NCBI GenBank assembly: GCA_034766995.1
Contig: CM068315.1
Coordinates: 17,683,510 to 17,747,509 of the forward strand
DNA length: 64,000 bases
Direction of reading: 5' to 3'
DNA from: Acanthacorydalis orientalis
Taxonomy: Eukaryota; Arthropoda; Insecta; Megaloptera; Corydalidae
Shown here: positions 11,256 through 22,640 of the stretch, one piece after another
Position numbering within the stretch: the first letter of the stretch is position 1
How the letters are laid out: each line of letters starts with the position of its first letter
The notes under the pieces: generated by a model
The model's database searches: none
What the model was told of the DNA's origin: nothing
Seen by the model: the letters and a program-made list of their open reading frames with translations, nothing else
Translations under genes and position numbers: made by a program

Positions 11256-11314
<59 letters not shown>
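11256..11314. repeat. (TA)n right of a mariner insertion
   Basis: A perfect TA run of nearly 60 bases begins at the right terminal inverted repeat of the mariner element. Confidence 0.95.
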
Positions 11315-11316
<2 letters not shown>

Positions 11317-14022
11317 TCGATTTAATGATGTTCTTTCTGAATAATTGTATTAGTGAGAGTTTCATTAAATATCAAAATATCTGCATTGAAGTATCTATTC
11401 AGCTATCAATTAAAATTAATTTTATTCAAGAAAAAAAATTCCTGTTCAATGTAAAATTATATATTCGACGGCACGCTCAATTAAATATTTAATAAGTTTT
11501 TAATGTTCATATAAAAATTTAAACGAAAATATAAAATTATATTATTTTCAATGTAAATATATATTTCTGTTATAAAGTCGTTATTTGAACGTCGTAATTG
11601 ATATTTGATAATTTCCTTAGAGCCGGTTAAGAGTTGTACATAATTTTAATTTCATAATTCCAAGAAACACATCTCGTTCAAACTTGCCAATACTTTTGTC
11701 CTTGTTCATCCACTTCAGACGCACGTTTCCGCAACTCCGTCGATTTTTGTATCCCGCGGGAATAAAAATGTTCACATCCGGCCAATGGAATATAAACCGT
11801 AGATAAACTTGCGTTAAGCAATAATTTGATAAGAGAATATCGAGAGGGGAAAACTTATTTAATTATTCTCGAATATAAAAGAGGGTAAGAGGATCATTAT
11901 ACATATATTTTTTATTCGTCTTATTCAAATTTTGAATTGTAAAAACAAGTGTAGTTGTTAATGACGTCAATCACGAGGGAGTTTGGGATTATAGTGAAGT
12001 GTCTCGAATGAATGATTACAGAAGGGTTTAGCGCTATCTGCCGTAAGCTCTACACAGAAAACTACTTTTCTATGGAATTGTAAATGAGATGAGGATTTTT
12101 GTCGATCGGTGTACGGGAATTCAGTTCGTTATTCGTCCGCAAAACAATAACGAATTACATAATTAAATTAGAGATATTGTTTGTTTTCATCAGTTACAGT
12201 AATATATTTATTGAAGTGAAATTATACGCTTTTAAATAACTGTTTATTAAAAAGGAACAATCATGTTAATTTGAGTGATTTCAATTCTAATGATATAGTC
12301 TGAAATATAATAATAAAAATACAAAAAATATTAAAAATAAATTACATTCCTATATATTTTTAATAATGTTATATATTAATTAAATTAGATAATAGTTTTA
12401 AATGAATTCTGACTTACACACTTATTTATGAAATAATTAAATAAAAAGAGACTGCATAAAGAGTGTCTTGTGTAGTTTTATTAGGATTTAGGTTTTTTAT
12501 AAATTATTATTTAAATTTCCACTTATAGAATATTTGTTTGTAGTTAAAAATGACTATCTAAAAGAATAACAAACGGGTATATAGTAACAGATTTATACAA
12601 GAGTAATTACTGTAAACTTTTTTATTTGTCTTGAGAAAAGTAAACTTTCTTAACGTCATCTAAGATAAATTAATGCTTAATCTAAATTTATAACAAGATT
12701 TCTAAACGAATGACCTTTTTACGAACCGATTATCGGTCCACTTAATAAAGCCTTGTTTCTGTCTTGACGTAACGCGAAACCTAGTTAAATTTTTAACTAG
12801 CACGACAAAGACACTTATACGAAAACGCCGAGAGACAAACCGACGGGGGGGTTGTAGAACCGCCAGTTATACAAACAGTTTATACGCATACATAGAGGCT
12901 AATTAGCGGAAAATGCAGTGTCAGTACTCAAAGCGCAAACAGTCATCGCAATAGGCTCGGCTCCGGTGCCAACGACCCACCCGGAATTATCTGCGCTCGA
13001 CCCAGACTTATAATCTGTACTTGGTCGTCTGTTATTTCATTCGAACCGACTGGTATATTCTTGTTTTTGTACATCTTTACATATTTATTTCATAAAATGT
13101 AAAAGGGACTATGTCGGTTATTAAAATTTAAAATTGTTTTCGTTATCCTTTGTACAATTATCTACATGAACAATAATACCAAGAGAAAAACGATTTAATT
13201 GTGCATGAAATTCACGTTTTCTGTTTTTGATGTATGGAAACGAGACCAAATATGATTATGAAATGGAATAATAATATGATTACTTGTTACGACATCTACG
13301 TTTGTGATTGCTTATTACGTTTACGATTATTTAGTGGAAATGGCATTTCCACAAATTTATCAAAATTGTACAGTAAATACGCTTTCGAGTTTCAATATCA
13401 TGTATAGAATACGTTATGATATTTATTTGTTTTTATCGATGACAGAGTATACTAATCTAAAGTTTAAAACAGAAATGTACTTTATATACAAACTTAATTT
13501 TCAGTGAATGCATGTCAATATAAAACAGCACTCAACTTACTAAGAAAGTGTATATAGTAATGCGCTTAAAGTAGTCTTCCCAAGAAAAGTACTCTCTATG
13601 AGATAGATTGTTGTTCGTTAGGAAGTCAATTTCAAGTATACTGCCTTATAAAGTTACTTAATATCGTTGTCTTCGTCTCATGTTAAAATAAATTGTCTGA
13701 AAATAGAGTGTACTTTCTAACAAGAATAAGAAACAATTAATACAAGAATTTAAATATAGAAACTATTGTAATTTACTCGTTTTAATTTTCAATCGTTTGT
13801 TTAATTTAAATGAAAGTTTAGTACTATTTAGAAGTTTCATACATTCTATTAGATTTTTTATTTTACACTTTTATAAAAAACATTTTTTTTTGTAAAAGAA
13901 ATTGAGAAGTTTTTCGAAAAAATCCTTTCTAATAGCGTTTTCAATTTCATCAGTTTTATCTATTCAGACATATCAATCAGTTGAATATATATTAAAAATT
14001 AAATATATTTTAAACTGGAGTG
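11315..14022. other. intergenic or intronic DNA with two GC-richer islands
   Basis: No gene is supported. About 11680-12140 is less AT-rich and includes a perfect TGACGTCA octamer at 11962-11969. About 12720-13060 is the richer of the two, with ACCGATTATCGGT-like and CGACGGGGGGG stretches, and could be a cis-regulatory region. The open frame at 13304-13507 is not recognisable. Confidence 0.35.

Positions 14023-14048
<26 letters not shown>
14023..14048. repeat. (TA)n microsatellite
   Basis: A perfect TA run in AT-rich DNA. Confidence 0.95.
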
Positions 14049-14053
<5 letters not shown>

Positions 14054-14598
14054 GTTTATATTTTTAATCCTATCTTAATTTTATTGAAATATTCGAAAAA
14101 GTAGTGAATTTATTTCGAATTCACTGTCTATTAATTAAAAAAGATATATTCAAAAATAATCAATTACCTACTTTACATAATTTAGAAGTTGTGATAAAAC
14201 ATATTTAATTAAATTTGAATATTTATCCTAGAAATGTATTTTTTTTGTATAAATATATTGTTTTAAATTTTAGGTATAAATAATTTCATTCAAACATATT
14301 ATTATAGAATTCATTTAATTTATTTTTTACTTTAGAAAACAATGTTTTTAAAAAAATATTTATTATTGAATAATCAAATATTTTAGTCTCTCGATAAAAA
14401 TGATTCATAAACATAGACATACAACTTACAGTAATCCAATCATTGTCTCATTTAAATTTGTTACAGAATTATATACACACTAATATTAATTTTACTCTTG
14501 AAACTTACTATAACCGAGATGAATCATACATCAATAGAAGGGAGGTATTCATAAATAAATATGTTCTTCAATTCACCCTCGTTTATATATAAGTGCAT

Positions 14599-14600
<2 letters not shown>

Positions 14601-14669
<69 letters not shown>

Positions 14670-14670
14670 T
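14601..14670. repeat. (TA)n microsatellite, one interruption
   Basis: A run of about 70 bases of TA dinucleotides, interrupted once by ATAC. Confidence 0.95.
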
Positions 14671-15600
14671 GCACGTTTAAAGTTGATTTTTGATAAAAAT
14701 AACATTAAAATATTTATAGTATTTTATTAAATCTATTCATGTTTCATTTACTTGTATGTATTGATTGTCTTCTATTTTTCTCCAAAACACAATCTTATTT
14801 TACTTTTTTTTGTAAAAAAAATGTACAGTTCGGTTCAAAATACAAAGTTTCTTCATATAAAATAATAAATAATTCTAGAAGTAAAAATAAACGTATATGA
14901 AGAACAGAAATACAGAGAGCTTTCTTTATTCAGTAACAGTATCCGCTATCATCAATACTTGTTACATATACAAAGAGAGCTCGATATTGTTCCTGTTGTG
15001 TAGCTATCCTGCAGCACCCTAAATAGAATCTGTTTGCTATGTCCTACAGGCAATAGCAATGTTTGCTTTATCTTAATTCAGTGCATAAAACCTAGTCTGT
15101 TTGTGCAGCAATTGTCTTTCTTTCTGTATACTACTGAAAGGCTCTCTATATACAATGTCATACAGTTTCTCTATCGATTCTCGGCATACAGACGTGGTTT
15201 TGTGTTACGAAATTAATTAAATATGTAAATATAGGGATATTGATTAAGTCTATATTTAAATTATGGATTTATCGATAATCTGTTTTATTTCTTAAACAAA
15301 TTACAATAATAATATACATATTTAGAGATTATGATCGACCGTATTTATTTGTGTATAGATACACTTACAATTCGCTTGTGACTCAAATACAATTTTTATT
15401 TAAAGTAACATGAAATAATTCACAAAAAATCCAACCGAAACCGAACGAAAACGTTATGTAACTGACACGAGTTTCATGCTATGTGAAAATAAATTATTTT
15501 CAAAGGAATTCGCGATATTACATCTTCGTTTGATGATACGTACGAGCAGAAATAAAAAGACATATAATTATTTCACAAGGTCACACACATCTGAAAAATC
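14671..15600. other. AT-rich DNA, no gene seen
   Basis: The open frame at 15034-15216 encodes no recognisable domain, has no supporting splice context and is treated as chance. Nothing else is supported. Confidence 0.35.
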
Positions 15601-16020
15601 GCGAATGAATTATTTAGATCAGCCGACCCTTAGACTTTGAGCCAATCTCTTAAAAGCACGCATGGCCAAATTACGATTCGGAAATAATTAGCTGGAAGCC
15701 CCACGCCGGCCACCCGCCACACGAGTGTGTATGTGTGTGTGTGCGCTTTGATCGGCGACTGATGTGCGATCAGAATGTTCGTTAATGAATAATGAAGCTC
15801 ATTAAAATAATCACCGTCTAGATATCAGAATTAAACACGGTCGGTCTGGATTCAACTTCGAACCCTCCGACCATGCAGGTTTATATGCATATGAAATTTA
15901 AATATGAATTTGTCATGTGAGCATGACACGAGTCTTTTAAATGTGAACGCTAGAAGTTTACTTCTGTGCATGTAGTTACATTGAATCGTATCGTTTCACT
16001 GCTCGGGACCAGAGTTTACG
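15600..16020. promoter_or_regulatory. candidate cis-regulatory island
   Basis: This segment stands out by being less AT-rich and non-repetitive. It contains homeodomain-like cores in close succession (TAATTAGCTGG near 15687, and TTAATGAATAATGAAGCTCATTAAAATAATCA spread over about 15782-15813). It also has a (GT)n run near 15726-15742 and a perfect palindrome TGTCATG-TGAG-CATGACA at 15911-15928. No reading frame is maintained. The regulatory role is inference from composition and motif clustering only. Confidence 0.3.
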
Positions 16021-16696
16021 ATGTAAGTGATTATTTCCGTTTTAATTAAGTCTGAATTTTATTTATGCAAATACAAACACACACACACACGTATGTGTGT
16101 ATAGGAAAAGAGAGAGATGCGTGTACTATAATGCGGAACTAAAATGCAATACAGCTAGAACTGCGGTTCGCTTTGTATGTGCGTGGGTGTTGAATCAAAC
16201 CGACTTCGATGCCAAACGATTTTTTAACTGAGCGACTGTGAATTGACAACAGTTTGAAATCTACAACGAATCTAAAAATCGAATATAATTAAATCGAAAT
16301 TGTGGATTCGAACTTTTATATTTTGTCACCTTTTGTTTCGAATCAAATTTCAAATGAAATTGAAATATTTTGTATTTAATTCAACGATATTTCTCATACA
16401 CTCATACATTGTTTTATAGATGAAGTATATTAATAATTAAGCTCTTACATTATTTCGTATATTTTTTTAAAAAAGTAAAACTGTAAATAAATTTAATTGT
16501 ATTATATACTAACAATCGAATGATAAATAATAAGTGTATCGATTTCTTACTCCACATTTGAAGCAAGATCATAAAATGACTCAGTGAACCATTATGAGCG
16601 TTCATTAACTGATACACTTTTATGGATACACAAGCATATTGTACAGAATTCAATTTTCAATTGCATTGATTTTAAATAACATATTTCCTATATAAA
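16021..16696. other. AT-rich DNA, no gene seen
   Basis: It contains a short CA/GT run near 16076-16101. The minus-strand open frame at 16450-16653 has no recognisable features. Confidence 0.35.
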
Positions 16697-16698
16697 TA

Positions 16699-17980
16699 CA
16701 TGCTCCGGCAAAAAAAAACTCCCAAATTTTAAAGGTTAATAAAAAGGCTTTGTAAATTCCATTAAAAATTTTATTATATAATCAAAAGTGCATGGAATAC
16801 AGTCTTTTTCCATTGATTTTGAATATAATATCGTTCGTATAGTGGCCTTCATTCGTGATACATATTTGTAGCTAATTTCTGAAGTTTCGCATCACTCGGC
16901 GAGTAATTTCCGGCATTATTGATGCAATTTCTTGGCATATAGTAGACTTTAGTTCATCAATGGTTGTTGGTCGACGTTTGTAGACTTCAGCTTTCAGATG
17001 GATTCGAAAAAATGTCAAGGGTAAACAAGCAGGGCATCCAACGTCGCCGCATATAAAGATCAAGTGCCCTGAAAAAAGTTCTCTCAAAACATCCATTGAT
17101 CTGCTTACAGTATGAGAGGTGGCTCCATTCTGTTGAAGCCACACATCTGGATTTCCAAGTTGATGAGTTTGAGTTCCAAGAAGTACCGTAGCATCTCCAC
17201 ATACCGATGAGATGTTACTGTAACAGTTTGACTTTCCTCCTCAAAAAAATAAGTACCAAAAACACCAAAATCTGTAACAGCGCACCGAACAGTGACACGT
17301 TGGTTGTATACAGGTCTTTCATGAAGTAGATGAGAATTGGCTTTCAGTAAGGAAAAGTCTTCTTGTTAACGTAGCCAGACAAATTAAAGTGAGCTTCGTC
17401 ACTTATGAGCAAAATAGCGTTTACAGGAACATTTTGAAAGATATTCTCACAACATGTCATTTGATTCTCCCAGTCACGTTCGTATACAACCATCATTTTG
17501 TACGAATGGAACTTAAGATCGGTGTGTAAAATTCTCATGACAGTTCGATTACACACCTCCAAAACAGAACCATATTTACGGGCTGAACGTTTGGGAGATT
17601 TCAAAATGGACTGTCACACAGAATTAACATTTTCTGGCGTCCGAACGCTCCTTGGTTTCTCAGATGGTTTTCGTTTTAACGCCGAATCTGTGCCCCTGAA
17701 ATTTGCAACTCATAGCAATACGGTTTTTCGGTCCGGAACAGCAGCATTTCGACAGAACGTGAAGTGGATTCGAAAAGCTCTCTGCGTGGCGATCAAAGAT
17801 TCGTTTTTTTCAGATAAATGATTCAATAACGAACGCACGGTGCATACCCGTTTAATCCATGACGGCAACTGAAAACGATAAGATACATGCTATCCGAATA
17901 CCTCACTACACCCCGTCCCACTTCATTAACGCCGAATTAATAGCTAAGTGAAACTTGGGAGGGTTTTTTTGCACCACCTG
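16699..17980 (-). mobile_element. DD41D-type (rosa-like) mariner-superfamily element, inactive
   Basis: The right end, read inward, is CAGGTGGTGCAAAAAAACCC followed by TCCCAAG. The left end is CATGCTCCGGCAAAAAAAAA followed by CTCCCAAA. Both are flanked by TA (16697-16698 and 17981-17982). The length is 1282 bp. The coding remnant reads on the minus strand. Confidence 0.85.
16872..17830 (-). pseudogene. DD41D-type transposase with N-terminal DUF4817-like domain, decayed
   Basis: From 17830 leftward, the N-terminal block ATQRAFRIHF and RTPENVNSV resemble the DUF4817-like helix-turn-helix region of this transposase group. Next come SARKYGSVLEVCNRTVMRIL and the first catalytic block SDEAHFNLSGYVNKK (open frame 17344-17604). 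Then a frameshifted RYVEML-like part is followed by QNGATSHTVSRSMDVLRELF and LKAEVYKRRPTTIDELKSTI (open frame 16872-17144). The second Asp, normally in QQDGA, is Asn. The segment that should hold the third Asp (SPDLTPCDFFLWG in relatives) is shortened and lacks it. The plus-strand frame at 17498-17821 is antisense to this and is not a gene. Confidence 0.78.
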
Positions 17981-18279
17981 TATCATATATATTTAATTAA
18001 CTCTATTGAAAAACTAATATTTTGTTTTTTAACATCTGCGTGAACAAAACAGTTGATATTGTCAACGTTCAATAAATTATTTAATTATTTCGAGGAATAT
18101 TTGGAAGTGAAATATGTACACAATGCCGTTCTGATTACAATGCGCCAAAGATAGAAAAGAAATGGATAATAAATGTCTATATACGGAACTGACGTTACGG
18201 ATACAGCTCAAATAAATTCGCCGGGTATTTCATTTTAATTACAGTACTTAAATGCAAATACGTTCTGTGACTGAATTAA

Positions 18280-18420
18280 TTTTCACAAATGAATTATTTT
18301 TTCATCTCACAATCAAAAAAATTTTTCTGATTAAAAAAGTTTAATAAATCATTACTGACCACCTTTAATTGTTGCTTATTTACATTTCAATGGAGATACC
18401 ATTATATTCAGAGCACTAGT
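18280..18420 (+). repeat. dispersed ~130-bp repeat, copy 2
   Basis: Blocks in order: TTTCACAAATGAATTA, TTTTTCATCTCACAA, AAATTTTTCTGATTAAAAAA, GTTTAATAAATCATTACTGA, ATTGTTGCTTATTTACATTT, CAATGGAGATACCATTA and TTCAGAGCACTA. It agrees with copies 3 and 4 over its whole length. Confidence 0.7.
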
Positions 18421-18944
18421 TGGAAAAAAGACGATTTTTCTTGGAACTCTCAACATTATATCATCCTCTATGGATTGTGGCTAAGAAACAATCAGAAATA
18501 ATCAATAATGATAAAACTTTTTTATGATTTATGGGTTGAAAAAAGTATTAATTTATAAAAATGTGCACGTTTTAAAAATACAATGTATGTATGTGATAGA
18601 GAGAAATAAAAATCTCCATTACTATATTGGCTCTAGTTTTGCATTTAAACATTGTAATTAAAACAAAATACCCTGCGAATTTATGCGAGTTGCATCCGCA
18701 ACGTCATAGTTCCGTAAATAGACATTTATTATCCGTTTCTTTTATATCTCTAGCGCGCTGTAATCATTGCAATGGAAAACGTATAGTGTTTTCGACATTA
18801 CTCAACAGTGAAAAATACATGCACACTCTCGTCAAATGGAAAATTCACGTTAAACATTTGTCTTTCACATCAACATTTCACAGATAGTAAATCCATCAGG
18901 AGCACGTGATATCCCTCAACGCATATAGCACTGTCATTACGCTG

Positions 18945-18963
18945 GCGTCAGACACTCTGACGC
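18945..18963. repeat. perfect palindrome GCGTCAGA-CAC-TCTGACGC
   Basis: Two 8-base arms are exactly complementary with a 3-base centre. It is unusually GC-rich for this window and could be a dimeric transcription-factor site. Function is unknown. Confidence 0.85.
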
Positions 18964-19475
18964 ATGCCGAAATGTCTGAGGGCATTTTCACGCAATGTTT
19001 GTAATGTCTGCAGGGTGAGAGGTTACTTTTTATGCAGAAAAACATATATCTACATACAAATATACATTTATACATTTTTACGCGCATACACATACACACA
19101 CCGTTCGCCGTGCTGTGTATGGATTTATTTCAAACGTTTAGAAAAGCAAGAAAAAATATCATTCGTACAGAACTTGTTCATTAAATATACAGTTCTTTTT
19201 TGTTTATTTATTATATTTCCATAATTGTAAATAATCACTCGACTAACATAACGTACGCATGCTTGGCAATTATATATGTATATATGTTTTTGATTTCGGA
19301 TAAAAAATACATAATTTAAATAAATATTTCAAATAAAATAAATACAAATATTATGTAGTCGTTCGCAAAGAGGATAAAACGTTAGTTCACTTATGCAAAT
19401 ACGAGTTTGATATAACAAAAACACAAAAAAAATGTATTTATTTATCGAAAACGCTTTACGTGTGTGTGTACATAT

Positions 19476-19499
19476 GTATATATATATATATATATATAA
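19476..19499. repeat. (TA)n microsatellite
   Basis: A TA run preceded by a short GT run. Confidence 0.9.
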
Positions 19500-20696
19500 C
19501 TGTACAAAATCAAATAATCAATCTGTACGAGTAGATATGTGTGTCTAAATATTTAAAATCTCTATTTACTATGAAATATGAATACGTTTCGTTTATGGAA
19601 CAAGTAAATAAATAAATACTTTTTGAGTGAAAATGTTGCACGACAGTTATTTAATAAAATTGATACAGTTTTTACGAACTACATTCTGTGTTGGGAGCTA
19701 TAAATCTCTTCCCGACTACCAATGATTGAGAGTGGTAAAAATATAAAGGTTCAGAGTTCACCATACTGTATAGCGAAAAGTTTCTTGTTTTTATTTATTT
19801 ATTTTGTACATTGTTGTTGGATATTTTATTTATGATTTATATATACATTTGCATGATAAAATGAATGTTTTATTAGTTCTATTTGGAAAACATAATTTTA
19901 TAACATAACATTCCATGTTTATCTTTTCATTTCTACGGTTTATAAAAGGGAAATATTTTTTTAATAATTCAAAACATGTACATAATTTTATTTTGATTAT
20001 AATATATTTTAAAACTATTTTCTCTTTTGACTTCTGATCAAAAGATTGTAAAACATAGCATTTATTTCTTAAAATAATGTATATTTATCATCATTATTGC
20101 TATTTATTTCAAAGTAGTAGATATATTCCATGATTAATTAATCACAAGTTTCGTTAGATCAGAAAGTTAGAAATAGTTCTCCATTTTATCAACTATTTTT
20201 ACATTTATATTATTATAAGGTTTTATACATGTATGCTTCTTAGATAAAAATCTACTGATTCCAGTAGATGTTTCCATTATCATTATGCTTGGAAAAAATA
20301 TGTTCATAGTATTTTCTTTTCATTTTCTATCAATGATTTAACGGCGAAATACCCACTTAGAAAATTTATAAAGAAGGTTTAATTCGAGTAAGGGACAACA
20401 TAACAAAAAAAGCATATAAAATTTGGGAAAATAATTTCTAGTGTTTTCACATTAAGATAATGTTTCTTTAAACATTGTTATTTCTATTTAATAAGTTTTA
20501 ATAGAAAAAAATTATACATCACTTGCTGTCTTCACTCGATTTAGCTGAATTTAATTTATTTTTAAATAAAAATAATCTAAGACGAAATGAAAGAGATAAC
20601 ATGACATTTATGCCATTCCAAATAATATAAAGAATTTAGTAGCATAAAATTTGAAGACTCTATGACTCTGTTTGTTTTAAAAATGGTAGAAAAATA

Positions 20697-21510
20697 CGAG
20701 AGTCGTTTGATAAGTTTGATAAATTTCTATGATGTGGCACCATCATTCATTAAATGTCAACCATTCATTTCACGTAACGTTACGGCTATCAAGTGTCACT
20801 TTTCAACCTAGTATAGGTGATATTTCAGCCAGAAGCGAAGCGTTGTTCACGTTTTACAGATGTTTGAAGCAGTTGTCGTAAAAATGGAAAAAACAAGTAG
20901 GATTTTTGCTTCGATTTGTCACTGTAGATGAAACATAGATCCACCACTATAAATCTGAGTCGAAGCAATATTCAAAGCAGTGGAAATGACTGGTGAAAGT
21001 GCGCCAAAGAAGGCGAATACCGTTTTGTTGGTTGGGAAGGTGAGAGCTACTTTTTTTAAGATTCATCTTAATCGACTACTTAACGAAGGGAAAATGATAA
21101 CAGAAGTCTATTATGCGACTATATTGGATCGTTTGAAAAAAGATCTGAAACAAAACCGGCCAAATGTGTCAAACAAAAGAATTATCTTTCACCAGAACAA
21201 CGCACCGTCCCATAAATCGACCGTTACAATGGCAAAATTGCACGTATTAGGTTTCGAATTTATTCCTCATCCACTCTATTCTCCGAACTTGGCCCCGTAT
21301 GACTTTTTCCTCTTCCCAAACTTCAAAATTTGTCTCGGTGGGAAGAATTCTTGTCGGATGAAGATGACATCGCCGCTGTTAATGCATATTTTGCAGACTC
21401 GCTGCGCCATGTATATAGCCCTCAATGGAGACTATGTTGAGAAATTAAATTGATTTTTTTCAAAAAACTGTGTTTAACTTGCTTATTGACCATACTTATC
21501 AAACGACCTA
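20697..21510 (+). mobile_element. mariner (DD34D) element with internal deletion
   Basis: The left end is CGAGAGTCGTTTGATAAGTT after TA. The right end, read inward, contains GGTCGTTTGATAAGTATGG. The shared GTCGTTTGATAAGT core marks the terminal inverted repeats, although the outermost right bases are altered. At about 814 bp it is some 470 bp shorter than a typical mariner. The missing part is the N-terminal two-thirds of the DNA-binding region, lost just upstream of the RFVTVDET block. Confidence 0.8.
20884..21453 (+). pseudogene. mariner DD34D transposase, 5'-deleted remnant
   Basis: The remnant begins with FLLRFVTVDET, holding the first catalytic Asp, then a stop in place of Trp and IHHYKSESKQYSKQW. 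A frameshift leads into a 157-codon open stretch (20980-21453, opening on GTG). That stretch reads GESAPKKANTVLLVGKV, YYATILDRL, IIFHQNNAPSHKS, HPLYSPNLAPYDFFLF and GDYVEKLN at the end. The second catalytic Asp (HQDNA in the family) is Asn (AAC, 21196-21198). The third (PYDFF) is present, 34 residues later. The 3' end of the gene is complete. Confidence 0.82.
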
Positions 21511-22150
21511 CGTTTATCAACTGTAGTATATTATTCTGAGAAGGAAGCATATAATAATATACATATATTATTATTTGAAATAAAAGTTAAATCTTGGAAA
21601 TTTTCATTTAAGTCACAAACACTTTTCTAGAGTAATTATTTTGTTTATATATAAATGAATTTTTGCTAATAAGTATTATTGTTTACGTTGTCTTTTTAAT
21701 ATTCGTTATTTTAGTTCAACTAAGTGTCTCTTCACTTCTTAAAACGTTTTTAACATTTATTTGTAGGTGAAACTTGTGCCAAAACTAATACTGGAGAATA
21801 AATTTTTAGCTAGTATAAAAGTACGAAGATCAATAGGACAACATATCAATATCATAGGTTTAAAACATACAATTATAATTACATTTTTACTTTACTATAA
21901 AAGTGAAACCATTTCCTAGCAGATGTACTCTCTTTTAATGTGAATCATTAATGATTATCTTTGTTGACAAACTTTCCAATTGAAATTAAATTTAAGTATA
22001 GACATAAATGTATACAGTTCTGAATTATATTCGTGTAAAAAGAACTGAAAATTTGTCTATCCGTATTCGAAATAAACGAATAAATGTTAAAAAAAATTAT
22101 TTGAAATTCACTCGCGTATCAACGAAAATAATTATCTGTTCTTATACATA
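21511..22150. other. AT-rich DNA, no gene seen
   Basis: No reading frame or repeat of note is recognised. Confidence 0.4.
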
Positions 22151-22640
22151 TTTCTACTCTCACCTAACGTAACACGGGCCGCACGTATATGGCCTTTCGA
22201 GTTATTAATGACCACGTTCTCCCTAAACTAAGTACAATTAATCACCATAAAAATTCCAGAATCATATCCCGTTGTTGGCACGCGGCGGCAAATATTTCGC
22301 AGTGTGCAAGTATTCACGTGTGTATTATTTTTTCCGTGTGTGTTGTACGTACGTTTGCATGTGCGAACGAGGGTGAATGTGGCGGGGGTGGTGATGGAGG
22401 TGGTGGAGGACACGACGTATACGATATCGCCGCACCACGCCCGTGGCAGTGATTGAACGCACTTTTAGCGCTTTTTAACGCGAGCAGCCGACTACGTCCG
22501 TACAGATGAACGTATTTTCCTCTGCCCAAGCTCAGGGGTATTCGTTTCAGGCGAGTGTGTGTGTGTGTGCTTAATGCTCGGTGATTATCGAGTTTTGGTC
22601 AGTCGCGTGAACAACGGCTATTACTACTTCCTTTAACCGA
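22150..22640. promoter_or_regulatory. GC-richer island, candidate promoter or regulatory region
   Basis: This is one of the most GC- and CpG-rich stretches in the window. It contains a G-rich run (GGCGGGGGTGGTGATGGAGG near 22381), many ACGT/CACGTG-type cores, a (GT)n run near 22555-22568 and CACGACGTATACG. Open frames on both strands (22189-22452 plus, 22228-22413 and 22314-22529 minus) encode low-complexity Gly- or Pro-rich tails and no recognised domain, so they are not called. It could be a CpG-rich transcription start region; no start site can be shown. Confidence 0.3.

Larger units (their letters stand above)
18421..20690. other. mostly AT-rich DNA with one GC-richer segment
   Basis: About 18640-19130 is less AT-rich and includes a perfect 8-3-8 palindrome (18945-18963). 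Overlapping open frames on both strands there (18627-18887, 18896-19099, 18964-19224) show no conserved features and mask each other, so I do not call them. The rest has no recognised content. Confidence 0.35.

Noticed and set aside
17498..17821. Plus-strand open frame of 107 codons
   Set aside because: It is antisense to the minus-strand DD41D-type transposase remnant, whose family motifs are clear.
18627..19224. Three overlapping open frames on both strands
   Set aside because: They conflict with each other and show no conserved features. The segment is simply less AT-rich.
22189..22529. Overlapping open frames on both strands with Gly-rich or Pro-rich tails
   Set aside because: The tails come from a G-rich low-complexity run, the frames conflict, and no domain is visible. 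Treated as a GC-richer non-coding island.
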